Positions 15,929 through 23,180 of a stretch of DNA of 23,462 bases are shown piece by piece. The notes under the pieces are model-generated. The model searched no databases. It worked only from the letters and a program-made list of their open reading frames with translations, and was not told where the DNA came from. A program made the translations under genes and the position numbers. Each line of letters starts with the position of its first letter. Within the stretch, counting starts at the first letter, position 1. The stretch spans positions 1 to 23,462 of the forward strand of contig CAMQOJ010000008.1 of NCBI GenBank assembly GCA_947003375.1. Reading direction: 5' to 3'. The DNA comes from an uncultured Lachnospiraceae bacterium (lineage in GTDB: Bacteria; Bacillota; Clostridia; Lachnospirales; Lachnospiraceae).

Positions 15929-16804
15929 CTACCGTAAATCTATGATATTACTCCAGGCCTTCCGCCCGTCCGCATCCGTCACCTCCGCCCGGATGAAGGT
16001 CTCGAAGGGCTGGACTTCGCAGGAACTCTCCGTGAGATTGCTGCCGCGGACGCATCTGTCCCTGGCCCAGACCGCATTGGAGAAAAAGGAGATGCGGACA
16101 GCCGGAGTACATTTCACGGTGATGCGGTTCCCTTCCCGGAGGAGATGGACTTCCGGCCCCTGGGTGGCGTAGAACGCCTTCCTCCGAATCGCCTCCAGCA
16201 GCTCGGCATCCGAGGCCTCCGGACTGCAGGCGAGCATGATATAGGAGGCCGTCTCGTCCTCTCCGTTGTAATAGTGGGTGTCGTCATCGGCAATCAGGGG
16301 ATACAGCCGCCCCCTACAGGCCGATGTGTCCACGAAATACCCGGAATAAGGGCGGGAGGACTCCCCCGCGTCCGATACTGTGTTGTAGATTTCCGTGGCC
16401 CCAATCCCCTCCAGCCCCTTCGCCTGTTCCACCGTGTTCAGCGACCATGCCGGGTGGGCCAGCACCGCCATGCCGCCGCAGCCATTGATTTGATCGATTA
16501 TGGCCTGGGGCCCGGCCTCTCTGTGAATCCGCGGTTCCCGGCTGCAGCCCAGCGCCAGGATATGGAACACGCCCTCCGCGCCGTTGCCGCCCCCCACATT
16601 GTACTCTGCCCCGGAAAGGGTACGCAGACCGCCGATAGCCCCGCTTTCCCGGTATTTCCAGTGATCCGTCACCGCGATGATGTCATAGCCCGCCTCCCGG
16701 TATATGGCCGCGGCCTCCTCCGGCGTCTTATGGCCGTCGGACTCCGTGGTGTGGAGATGGAGATTGATTTTCAGCCTGTCTGTTCCGAACATGTCTTTTA
16801 TCAT
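15929..16804 (-). CDS. PHP-domain metal-dependent hydrolase
   Basis: This is a 291-residue protein of the PHP family, whose members are metal-dependent phosphoesterases or related hydrolases. Visible metal ligands are His16 and His18 (NLHLHTTESDG), Asp47-His48 (VTDHW), the AHPAW histidine in the middle and the ADDDTH motif further on. It resembles CehA/McbA-like stand-alone PHP proteins rather than polymerase PHP domains. I chose ATG 16804, with AAAGGTG upstream at a longish spacing; the frame is open for 75 codons upstream, but that stretch overlaps the neighbouring isomerase gene. It follows that gene in the same direction, suggesting a joint role in carbohydrate or phosphoester metabolism. 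The substrate is unknown. Confidence 0.82.
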   Translation of the reverse strand: MIKDMFGTDRLKINLHLHTTESDGHKTPEEAAAIYREAGYDIIAVTDHWKYRESGAIGGLRTLSGAEYNVGGGNGAEGVFHILALGCSREPRIHREAGPQAIIDQINGCGGMAVLAHPAWSLNTVEQAKGLEGIGATEIYNTVSDAGESSRPYSGYFVDTSACRGRLYPLIADDDTHYYNGEDETASYIMLACSPEASDAELLEAIRRKAFYATQGPEVHLLREGNRITVKCTPAVRISFFSNAVWARDRCVRGSNLTESSCEVQPFETFIRAEVTDADGRKAWSNIIDLR

Positions 16805-16859
16805 AATTCTGTCTTCACCTTTCTTTTTGTCCCGACACGCTATATTAAAATGCAACGAT

Positions 16860-16885
16860 GTAATGGGAGATGCGCCTTCCATTAC
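16860..16885 (-). other. Stem-loop at the isomerase stop codon
   Basis: GTAATGGGAG (16860-16869) and CTTCCATTAC (16876-16885) form a 10-bp stem with one G-U pair and a 6-base loop. It overlaps the TAA of the isomerase gene. On the minus strand it is followed by a T-rich stretch around 16855-16845 before the PHP gene. It may attenuate transcription or stabilise mRNA between the two genes. Confidence 0.4.
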
Positions 16886-17718
16886 GCCTCCCCGTACATC
16901 CTTGCCATGTAATGCCTTGCCCTCTGGCTGTTCTCCGGTCTGGTCTCTTCCAGCAGCACATGGATGAAAGGCTTGTGCTCCTTCACGAACCTTAAGATTG
17001 GTTTGTAGTCCATCTCTCCCTGCCCGCATCCTGTGAAGATTAATTCTCCGTCCCGCATCACGCAGTCCTTCAGATGAATCGCCGCCACATCAGGCCCCAG
17101 CAGTTCGATGGCTTCCTCTATGACAGAATCCTTTTCTCTATAGTTCCCCGCATCCAGCAGGTTTACCGGATCGAATATAATCTGCAGGTTTGGGGAGGCT
17201 ATCTCATCCAGCACCCGTCTCGCACGCTTCGGCGTGCCCACGATATGACGGCAGACCGGTTCGATGCCTATCACTACGCCCATCTTTTCCGCATAGGCAA
17301 CAACCGGCCTTAGGTTTTCCATGAACGTAAGCAGTGCGGCCTCTGTATGGCACTCCGGCGTATAACTATAGGACTCATTCGGCGTCCCTGTCTCCGTCCC
17401 CACCATGCCACAGCCCAGCCATGACGCAAAGCGGATGTGGGCCAGATAATGACGAATCGTCTCCGCCAGCTGTCCTTTATCCGGATTGGCCAGATTCAGA
17501 TAGCAGCCAAGCACGGCAATATCCACCTGGTTTCGTGCGAACACATTCTTTATGTACATGGCAAGCCCCGGCGTCAACGTCTCGTCTGTCGTAGGGAACT
17601 CGTCAATCAGCTTGGACAAAGCCAACTGGCCGCAGGCGAAGCCCATTCTGTGCACATCCGCGATCCGCTCCTCGAAAGGGCACTTTGCAGTGTCATGTAA
17701 TCTGATTCCTAATTGCAT
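16882..17718 (-). CDS. Sugar isomerase/epimerase-type TIM barrel
   Basis: This 278-residue protein belongs to the xylose-isomerase-like TIM-barrel group (AP endonuclease family 2 fold), which includes tagatose/psicose epimerases and hexulose-phosphate epimerases. The expected metal ligands appear in order: Glu153 (GIEPV), Asp183 (IFDPVN), His215 (AIHLKD) and Glu257 (LLEET). The start is well supported by GGAGGGATGAATT. Length is typical. It is followed 77 bases later by the PHP gene, with a stem-loop between them, and lies 45 bases after the PARG-like gene in the same direction. It may convert a sugar or sugar acid released by the locus; a specific substrate cannot be assigned. Confidence 0.88.
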   Translation of the reverse strand: MQLGIRLHDTAKCPFEERIADVHRMGFACGQLALSKLIDEFPTTDETLTPGLAMYIKNVFARNQVDIAVLGCYLNLANPDKGQLAETIRHYLAHIRFASWLGCGMVGTETGTPNESYSYTPECHTEAALLTFMENLRPVVAYAEKMGVVIGIEPVCRHIVGTPKRARRVLDEIASPNLQIIFDPVNLLDAGNYREKDSVIEEAIELLGPDVAAIHLKDCVMRDGELIFTGCGQGEMDYKPILRFVKEHKPFIHVLLEETRPENSQRARHYMARMYGEA

Positions 17719-17763
17719 AATTCATCCCTCCGTTTTTAACTATATCGTAAAAGCTCAAATTTC

Positions 17764-18612
17764 TTACTTTCCCAACCGCTTCTCGAAAGCGGTGAAATTC
17801 ATTCTGTCATTGCCGCCACAGTAGATTGCGAACACGATGCTGTGGAACCTGTCCCGGTACTCCTCCAGGGCTGCGCCATAGGCCTCTGCCACCGTATCCG
17901 GGTCGTTCTGGAACGCGCCGCAGCCGAATGCGCCGAGGATCAGGATGTCTGCCTCATTGGCCGCGGCTATGTGCAGGATATGCTTCGCCCGCTTTACATG
18001 CAGGGTGTACAGCTCCCGGGAGTCCATCTTTACGGGCCTGCCGGTCTCCGGATTGTGCCGGTTCGAGGGGACATTTCGCAGGTTCGGGGCGGCGCAGGTG
18101 ATTACGTCCACCGTGACGAAGTCCTTCTCCGGAAGCCTTTCGGGGATTGAATCGTCCGTCTTGCAGATGATGACCCCCGGGGAATAGATGCAGGCATCGG
18201 TATGGCGGTTGTCCCTTTTCTCGCGGTTCACATTGTAGTATCTCTCCCAGAACCGGCCGCTGTCGATTGTGGGATACAGCGTGGAGCATCGGCACAGGCT
18301 CTCCTCCTGGGCGCTGCTGCCGTTCTTCACGCCGCCTCCGGGCCTGGTGGCTGAGGCGAAGTTCAGAACGGCGATTTTCTTGTCCGGGGATGCCTCGTGC
18401 AGGCTCATGGCCGCCTGGAAGGTCTTGGCAGCGGTTACCTGGACGCCGCCGGGCTTTGGGGCTGCGGCGGGGAGCTGCGGGTAATCGTCCGCTTCGTATA
18501 GCTTCGCGTTCTGCCGCCCGTAGGATACTGCGGCGGACAGGGTCTTGTTTTCTGTGTAGAATTTCTGGGTGTCCTGGAATACATTTATGAGTTGCTGTCT
18601 TCTATCGGGCAT
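17764..18612 (-). CDS. Bacterial-type poly(ADP-ribose) glycohydrolase, TIGR02452-like
   Basis: This 282-residue protein has the microbial PARG/macro-fold signature. The Gly-rich loop PGGGVKNGSS (Gly92-94) is followed by the catalytic QEE (Gln102, Glu103, Glu104), and the later GAFGCGAFQND segment is characteristic of macro domains. Such enzymes remove ADP-ribose chains or bind ADP-ribose-like ligands, and are linked to stress and phage interactions. The start is supported by AAAGGAGAAGCCGCA, and an extended -10 promoter (TGCTATACT) lies about 45 bases upstream. It does not belong to the sugar pathway. Its neighbours on the other side are a broken AAA-ATPase-like gene and a Fic gene, so this is an accessory patch. 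The physiological substrate is unknown. Confidence 0.87.
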   Translation of the reverse strand: MPDRRQQLINVFQDTQKFYTENKTLSAAVSYGRQNAKLYEADDYPQLPAAAPKPGGVQVTAAKTFQAAMSLHEASPDKKIAVLNFASATRPGGGVKNGSSAQEESLCRCSTLYPTIDSGRFWERYYNVNREKRDNRHTDACIYSPGVIICKTDDSIPERLPEKDFVTVDVITCAAPNLRNVPSNRHNPETGRPVKMDSRELYTLHVKRAKHILHIAAANEADILILGAFGCGAFQNDPDTVAEAYGAALEEYRDRFHSIVFAIYCGGNDRMNFTAFEKRLGK

Positions 18613-18657
18613 TGCGGCTTCTCCTTTATTGCGCTTCTCCTTATTTTATGTGAAAAC

Positions 18658-18666
18658 AGTATAGCA
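18658..18666 (-). promoter_or_regulatory. Extended -10 promoter of the PARG-like gene
   Basis: On the minus strand TGCTATACT (18666-18658) forms an extended -10 element inside ATGTGCTATACT (18669-18658). This matches the fic promoter ATGTGCTATAAT (19217-19228) at 11 of 12 positions. No strong -35 is present. Confidence 0.6.
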
Positions 18667-18704
18667 CATATTTTCTGTCTGTTCCATCCTTATTTGGCGT
18701 GTTT

Positions 18705-18733
18705 TTGAAGGTGTTATAAATTGGGGATATAGA
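18705..18733 (+). promoter_or_regulatory. Possible promoter of the AAA-ATPase-like remnant
   Basis: TTGAAG (18705-18710) and TATAGA (18728-18733) are exactly 17 bases apart, ahead of the remnant reading frame at 18800. This suggests the gene kept its promoter after losing most of its coding sequence. Confidence 0.45.
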
Positions 18734-18799
18734 GTTGTTGGGGCTGTAAATCTGTGTTAAATTAATGCTAGTAAGCTTTCAGAAAGGGGCACCCAAAGC

Positions 18800-19075
18800 A
18801 TGGACAACACTGTAAAGCTGCCTGTGGGCAAAGGCTTCTACTATATCGATAAGACCGGCCTGATAACGGAGCTGCTGCACAATTGGAGCGAAGTCCATCT
18901 GTTCACGCGGCCCCGCAGGTTCGGGAAGTTGAATATCATCCACATTCCCACAGACAATGCCGACAAGACCCAGGAGCTGCTGCAGTCTCTGCATAAAAAG
19001 ATGGGGTCTATGAGCTATGTCCAGCTTCTGTCGTTGGATAAGTTCATCGAGGACATCGTACCATATATCAAATGA
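18800..19075 (+). pseudogene. Remnant of an AAA-ATPase-like (PF09820-type) gene
   Basis: The 91-codon frame starts like proteins of the AAA-ATPase-like/PD-(D/E)XK group: KLPVG, then YYIDKTGLITELL and VHLFTRPRRFGK. In intact members the last motif continues as a P-loop (GK followed by Ser/Thr, then LNMSML). Here GK runs straight into LNIIHIP, so the essential Ser/Thr is gone and the following sequence does not fit. The rest, ending DKFIEDIVPYIK, looks like a distant part of the gene joined by a large internal deletion. Intact members are about 500-600 residues. It has a ribosome site (AAAGGGGC) at long spacing. Such genes are common and often decayed in Clostridia and Bacteroides. A functional short protein is unlikely. 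Confidence 0.7.
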
Positions 19076-19120
19076 TATTCCGTCTTGTCCTTTATCTTCC
19101 ATTATACACAGAAAGTATGA

Positions 19121-19145
19121 CAGAATGTGTCACTCTGCGTTTTTT
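19121..19145 (+). terminator. Weak terminator after the AAA-ATPase-like remnant
   Basis: CAGAATG (19121-19127) and CACTCTG (19131-19137) form a stem of six pairs with one mismatch and a 3-base loop. CG and TTTTTT (19140-19145) follow. It lies between the remnant and the fic promoter. Confidence 0.45.
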
Positions 19146-19206
19146 CTTTAAAATATCCCATGCTCTAAGGCAGATAGGTGTCACCGCCCACAAAAATTTT
19201 CCCAAA

Positions 19207-19250
19207 ACCTCCTGCCATGTGCTATAATACCCTTACCACAGGCAGGAGGT
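19207..19250 (+). promoter_or_regulatory. Inverted repeat around the fic -10 box and ribosome site
   Basis: ACCTCCTGCC (19207-19216) and GGCAGGAGGT (19241-19250) are perfect 10-bp inverted copies separated by 24 bases. The right arm is the fic ribosome binding site. The left arm ends immediately before the promoter core, so it is absent from mRNA started at the gene's own promoter but present in read-through mRNA. There it could hide the ribosome site. Confidence 0.6.
19220..19228 (+). promoter_or_regulatory. Extended -10 promoter of fic
   Basis: TGCTATAAT (19220-19228) is a perfect extended -10 element, predicting a start near 19235 and a leader of only about 21 bases before the ATG at 19256. 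No good -35 box is seen. Confidence 0.7.
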
Positions 19251-19255
19251 GTTCC

Positions 19256-20011
19256 ATGACCAGATATCAGAAAGCATTAACCTTATGGCAAAATAAAAAA
19301 GTCACTACGGAAGCCCATCTGGCCGAAGCCTTGAACAGCCACCGCATCGCTTTCGCCTTCCACTCCGGAAAAATCGAGAACGCCAGCATCACCTATCATG
19401 ACACCAGAGAGATTTTCGAGCATGACGGCGTCACCTCCTACACTGGCAATCTGCGGACGCTGTTTGAAATCCGCAACGCCAAAGAGGCCCATGAGCTGTT
19501 CCTGAGAGCGTTTGGGGAGAGGCGCCCTATGGATGAGGCTTTTCTCAAGGAACTTCAGCTCCAGTTGACCCATGGCACTTACGACACCAGACGCTGGCAG
19601 TTGGGCGAGCGCCCTGGCCAATATAAGCTTCACGACTATGTGACAGGCCGCAACGAGGTAGGGGCTCCACCGGAGGATGTAGAGGAGGAGATGACAGAGC
19701 TGCTGGAGGAATTGCAGGACATTGCCCCTGAACACGCGCTGACGGCAGCGGCTTATTTCCATGCCAAGTTCGAGAATATCCACCCTTTCGCGGACAGCAA
19801 CGGAAGAGCCGGGAGGCTGGCCATGAATTATCTGCTGGTTCTCCATGGGCATCCTCCCATCATCATCCATGAGGAGGACAGAAAGAAATATTATGCTGCC
19901 CTAGATGCATGGGATACGGGGCAGGATTTGGCACCGCTGCTGGATTTCCTCATGGCTCAGACAGAAAAGACATGGGAGAAGCAAATTGCAAGAATAGATA
20001 GACACGTTTGA
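19256..20011 (+). CDS. Fic-domain protein, class II with inhibitory helix
   Basis: Fic proteins attach AMP or related groups to Ser, Thr or Tyr of target proteins. This 251-residue protein has the catalytic motif HPFADSNGRAGR at residues 176-187, with catalytic His176; the usual Gly before Asn is Ser here, a common variant. An N-terminal SGKIEN (37-42) matches the inhibitory (S/T)xxxE(G/N) motif, so the protein should be self-inhibited by Glu41 (class II). The start is the ATG at 19256 with AGGAGGTG upstream; the open frame begins 26 codons earlier but would include the promoter. It is a single-gene unit ending at a hairpin. No separate antitoxin is needed or seen. The target is unknown. Confidence 0.9.
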   Translation: MTRYQKALTLWQNKKVTTEAHLAEALNSHRIAFAFHSGKIENASITYHDTREIFEHDGVTSYTGNLRTLFEIRNAKEAHELFLRAFGERRPMDEAFLKELQLQLTHGTYDTRRWQLGERPGQYKLHDYVTGRNEVGAPPEDVEEEMTELLEELQDIAPEHALTAAAYFHAKFENIHPFADSNGRAGRLAMNYLLVLHGHPPIIIHEEDRKKYYAALDAWDTGQDLAPLLDFLMAQTEKTWEKQIARIDRHV

Positions 20012-20060
20012 ATGGGGCCGCCATTCCCTTTGGCAGCCCCATTTCTGAAAGCAGTTTTTT
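20012..20060 (+). terminator. Terminator hairpin after fic, between converging genes
   Basis: ATGGGGC (20012-20018) pairs with GCCCCAT (20036-20042), and GCC (20020-20022) with GGC (20032-20034), leaving a small bulge and a 9-base loop. It begins directly after the fic stop. A T-run (20055-20060) follows at a distance. It may also serve the GH4 operon from the other side, where no T-run follows. Confidence 0.65.
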
Positions 20061-21453
20061 ATATCCCATACATCCCCAGATAAGCCCTCGTATTCCGGCA
20101 CATCTCCTCAAAAAGCTTCCTTGCGTCCTCCAATCCGCAGGTCACCAGCGGGTCGCCCGCAAAGGCCTGGAAGATGCCCTCCACGTCCCGTCTGGCGATC
20201 GCCTCCGACAGCGTCTCCTGCTCCCCGCAGATTCTGGCTATCAACGGGTAGATGGACTGCGGGATGCTCCCGGCGAAGACCGGGGTCAGGCTGCCCGCCC
20301 GAAACACCGCGTTAGTCTCCACCACCGCCCCCAGCGGCAGGTTGGGAATCTGTCCCCGATTGGGGATGTTGACATTGGTGACCAGTTCGGTCAATCCTAA
20401 CAGGGCCCGAATCTGGTTCACGCCCTCCTCGCCGGTGCCGCTTATCTTCACCTCTTCCTCCCCGCTCACCAGCCGGGCGCTCCTTTCCAGGCGCTTCACC
20501 AGATCCTCCTTGCGCCATGACACAGGCGTCAGCCCGAAATGCATCTCCTTAACCCGCTCAGGGCTCTCCAGATACCATTTCCCTTCGCAGAACTCCGCCA
20601 GGTGCCTGTCCCCTGCCGCCGCAATCTGGCCAAAGCGCAGGAACAGATCCATCTTCACCTTCTCGTCGCAGGCGAAGGCATTGTTCATCCAGTTGCTGTC
20701 CGCAGGGCCCTCTCCCCCACGTCCGTCCGGATGCTTTTCGCAGTATGCACGGTAAACCGGAAACAAATCCACGTTCCGGTACCTTGCCTCCGTGAGCCAG
20801 GTGAAATGGTTCACTCCCACAGGATTGACTTTGATCTCATGCCGCTCCACCGCCGGGATGCCAAGCTCCTCCCGCACTACCTCCCCCAGGAACTTCTGGG
20901 TGCCGAACACCTCATGGCAGCAGCCGAATGCCTTTATCTCCGGGAAGACATGGTACAGCGCCTTAACGCAGAGTGTCATTGGGTTGGTATAATTGATGAC
21001 CCAGGCATCCGGACAGCAGCTCCTGATGCCCTCCGCGATGGCCTCGTACATGGGGACGGTGCGCATGGCCCGAAGTATCCCTCCAGGGCCGCTGGTGTCG
21101 CCCACGGACTGATAGATGCCGTACTTCTCCGGCGTATGGACATCGGACTCCATCTCGCCGAAGGTACCGGGCAGGATGGACAGGATGACGAAGTCCGCCC
21201 CGGTCAAGGCCTGCTCCAGCGTCTCTACCGCTTTGTAATGCCATGTGGTCCTGGCCCCTTTGGCGGAATTGAATCTGTTGCCGATGATTTCATTGTTCTT
21301 CGCCGCCTGCATGTCGATGTCATACAAATCGACCCTTCCGCTGATGTCCTCACAGGTCATCAGGTCGCTCATCAGGCCCCAGGCCCAGCCCCTGGAGCCG
21401 CCGCCCACGTAGGCGATTTTGATGTCCTCAACTTTGTTGCCATTGTACCTCAT
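20059..21453 (-). CDS. lplD: GH4 alpha-galacturonidase, LplD-like
   Basis: This NAD- and metal-dependent glycosidase frees galacturonic acid from pectic oligosaccharides. The 464-residue protein begins with a dinucleotide-binding loop (IAYVGGGSRGW, about 14-23). It has YTNPM at about 155 and the metal-site segment CHEV (179-182); His216 lies in GVNHFTW. The CHEV motif is the published hallmark of GH4 alpha-galacturonidases, while alpha-glucosidases and alpha-glucuronidases of GH4 carry CHSV and CHG-type motifs. ATG 21453 was chosen because AAGGAGG precedes it and the N-terminus matches the family; the frame is open 15 codons further up. It lies 47 bases after uxaA in the same direction, so its product feeds straight into UxaB/UxaA. 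There is no signal peptide. Confidence 0.9.
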   Translation of the reverse strand: MRYNGNKVEDIKIAYVGGGSRGWAWGLMSDLMTCEDISGRVDLYDIDMQAAKNNEIIGNRFNSAKGARTTWHYKAVETLEQALTGADFVILSILPGTFGEMESDVHTPEKYGIYQSVGDTSGPGGILRAMRTVPMYEAIAEGIRSCCPDAWVINYTNPMTLCVKALYHVFPEIKAFGCCHEVFGTQKFLGEVVREELGIPAVERHEIKVNPVGVNHFTWLTEARYRNVDLFPVYRAYCEKHPDGRGGEGPADSNWMNNAFACDEKVKMDLFLRFGQIAAAGDRHLAEFCEGKWYLESPERVKEMHFGLTPVSWRKEDLVKRLERSARLVSGEEEVKISGTGEEGVNQIRALLGLTELVTNVNIPNRGQIPNLPLGAVVETNAVFRAGSLTPVFAGSIPQSIYPLIARICGEQETLSEAIARRDVEGIFQAFAGDPLVTCGLEDARKLFEEMCRNTRAYLGMYGI

Positions 21454-21500
21454 GTCTTTCTCTTCCTCCTTATCCACATAGCTTCTCTTTGGCCGCAAGC

Positions 21501-23180
21501 CTACAGCGTCACGCCCTGCTTGAAGATCGCCATGTCGTGATATCCGGCCTCCTCGCTGCGGACCTTCCTGCCCGATGCCACCTCCAGCACATAGCGAAAC
21601 AGTCTCTCGCTCTCCTCGTCCATGGAACCGTCCTCCGCCAGCACGCCCGCGTTGAAGTCGATCCAGCCGGACTTTCTTGCGGCCAGGGCGGAATTGGTGG
21701 AAATCTTCACCGTAGGCACAGGGCAGGCGAAGGGCGTCCCCCGCCCCGTGGTGAACAGCACGATATGCGCTCCCGCCGCGGCCAGCGCCGTAGAGGCCAC
21801 CAGATCATTTCCCGGCGCACTTAAAAGGTTCAGGCCGGCCGAAACACCCCTCTTCCATACCGTCTCGCCGTACTGCAGCACGCCCCGCACTGGCGCGCTG
21901 CCGGATTTCTGGGTGCAGCCCAGGGATTTTTCCTCCAGCGTGGATATCCCGCCCTTTTTATTCCCGGGAGAAGGATTCTCGTAGATGGTCTGGTTGTGGC
22001 TCTTGAAATAATTCTTGAAGTCGTTGATCAGGGCCACGGTCCGGCGGAACAGCTCCTCATTGGCGCAGCGGTTCATAAGGATGGTCTCCGCGCCGAACAT
22101 CTCCGGCACCTCGGTGAGGATGGTAGTGCCGCCTGCCGCAACCAGCTTATCGGAAAAGCGCCCCACCAGAGGATTGGCCGTGATGCCGGACAGGCCGTCG
22201 CTGCCGCCGCATTTCAGGCCCACAATCAGCCTGTCCGCGCTGACAGGCTCCCGCCGAAAGGTGGCGGCATGTCTGATGAGGGATTTTACGATTTCCAGCC
22301 CCTGCTCCACCTCGTCCCCACACTCCTGGGCTACCAGGAACTTCACCCTTTCCCCATCATAACCGCCGGAATGCTCCTCTTCCATGGAATGCCCTCCTGC
22401 CATGGAAGAGGAGCATTCCATGATATAGGGCTTCAGGACATCGATATTGCTGTTCTCACAGCCCAATCCCAGCACCAGCACGCCGCCCGCGTTGGGATGG
22501 TTGACCAGATCCGCCAGTATCCTTCGGGCGCATTCCTGATCCTCGCCCATCTGGGAACACCCGTAAGGGTGGGGGAATGCGACGACCTCCTCCACGGTGC
22601 ATTCCGGGGAAGCATCCGCTTCCGCGCCCGGGCCCGTACCGCGGAAAGCGCTCCGGAAATCCGCCAGCCACCTGTTGGCCTGTGCCGCAATGGCAGTGGC
22701 TACATTGTTGACGCAGCCCACGGTGGGAATGATCCAGATTTCATTGCGCACCCCTACTCTGCCGTCCGGACGCAGGAAGCCCTGGAAGGTCGGTGCCGCT
22801 TCCCGGCCTTCTGCTGCATTGCCCAGTCCCCCCTCTCCGTCTCTTTGCATGGGCATCCCGCTCGCTTCGAAATCGGAGGCCTCAACATTGAAGACAGGAG
22901 CGTATTCATATTCCAGCAAATCTCCCAGCGCCGTCTTCAGGTTATGGGTATGAATCCAACTGCCAGCCATCACGGCATCCTTGGTATTCCCGATGGGATG
23001 ACCATACTTGACGACCGCCCCGCCCGCAGGGATATCGCGGATCGCCATCTTATGACCTGTGGGAATCGGCTCCAGTGCCGTAATCTTACCCCCTGAAATA
23101 TCCACTTCCTCTCCCGCAGCGATGTCCCGCAGCGCCACCATTACATTGTCGTTTTCATGTATCCTTATGAAATCCTGCAT
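21501..23180 (-). CDS. uxaA: Altronate dehydratase
   Basis: This enzyme dehydrates D-altronate to 2-keto-3-deoxygluconate in galacturonate breakdown. The 559-residue protein has an N-terminal SAF-like domain (about 1-90, IHENDNVMVALRDI to THNLKTAL). The catalytic region carries HPYGCSQMGED (Cys208), GLGCENSN (Cys241) and GLKCGGSDG (Cys324), cysteines expected to hold the iron centre. UxaA is normally about 490-500 residues; the excess comes from extra loops at about 105-132, 175-195 and 254-273. The last loop is encoded by a perfect 20-bp inverted repeat. The start follows GAGGGCG and lies 16 bases inside the end of uxaB, implying coupled translation. Gene order uxaB-uxaA-GH4 makes a compact galacturonate operon. 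The loops do not interrupt any motif I recognise. Confidence 0.93.
   Translation of the reverse strand: MQDFIRIHENDNVMVALRDIAAGEEVDISGGKITALEPIPTGHKMAIRDIPAGGAVVKYGHPIGNTKDAVMAGSWIHTHNLKTALGDLLEYEYAPVFNVEASDFEASGMPMQRDGEGGLGNAAEGREAAPTFQGFLRPDGRVGVRNEIWIIPTVGCVNNVATAIAAQANRWLADFRSAFRGTGPGAEADASPECTVEEVVAFPHPYGCSQMGEDQECARRILADLVNHPNAGGVLVLGLGCENSNIDVLKPYIMECSSSMAGGHSMEEEHSGGYDGERVKFLVAQECGDEVEQGLEIVKSLIRHAATFRREPVSADRLIVGLKCGGSDGLSGITANPLVGRFSDKLVAAGGTTILTEVPEMFGAETILMNRCANEELFRRTVALINDFKNYFKSHNQTIYENPSPGNKKGGISTLEEKSLGCTQKSGSAPVRGVLQYGETVWKRGVSAGLNLLSAPGNDLVASTALAAAGAHIVLFTTGRGTPFACPVPTVKISTNSALAARKSGWIDFNAGVLAEDGSMDEESERLFRYVLEVASGRKVRSEEAGYHDMAIFKQGVTL
22368..22419. repeat. Perfect 20-bp inverted repeat inside uxaA
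   Basis: GGAATGCTCCTCTTCCATGG (22368-22387) and its exact reverse complement (22400-22419) are separated by 12 bases. They encode the loop at residues 254-273 (MECSSSM...SMEEEHSGG) between PYI and YDGERVKFLV. Related dehydratases, from memory, run directly from a PYI/E-like segment to YD-ER. It looks like an inverted duplication of local sequence that kept the frame. Confidence 0.9.

Noticed and set aside
16805..17029. N-terminal extension of the PHP protein (75 codons)
   Set aside because: It would overlap the isomerase gene, has no conserved sequence, and a suitable ATG with a ribosome site lies at 16804.
20539..21540. 333-codon plus-strand frame opposite the GH4 gene
   Set aside because: GH4 motifs on the minus strand are unmistakable; this frame is its mirror.
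21996..23096. 366-codon plus-strand frame opposite uxaA
   Set aside because: It is antisense to a well-supported uxaA with coupled start and conserved cysteines.
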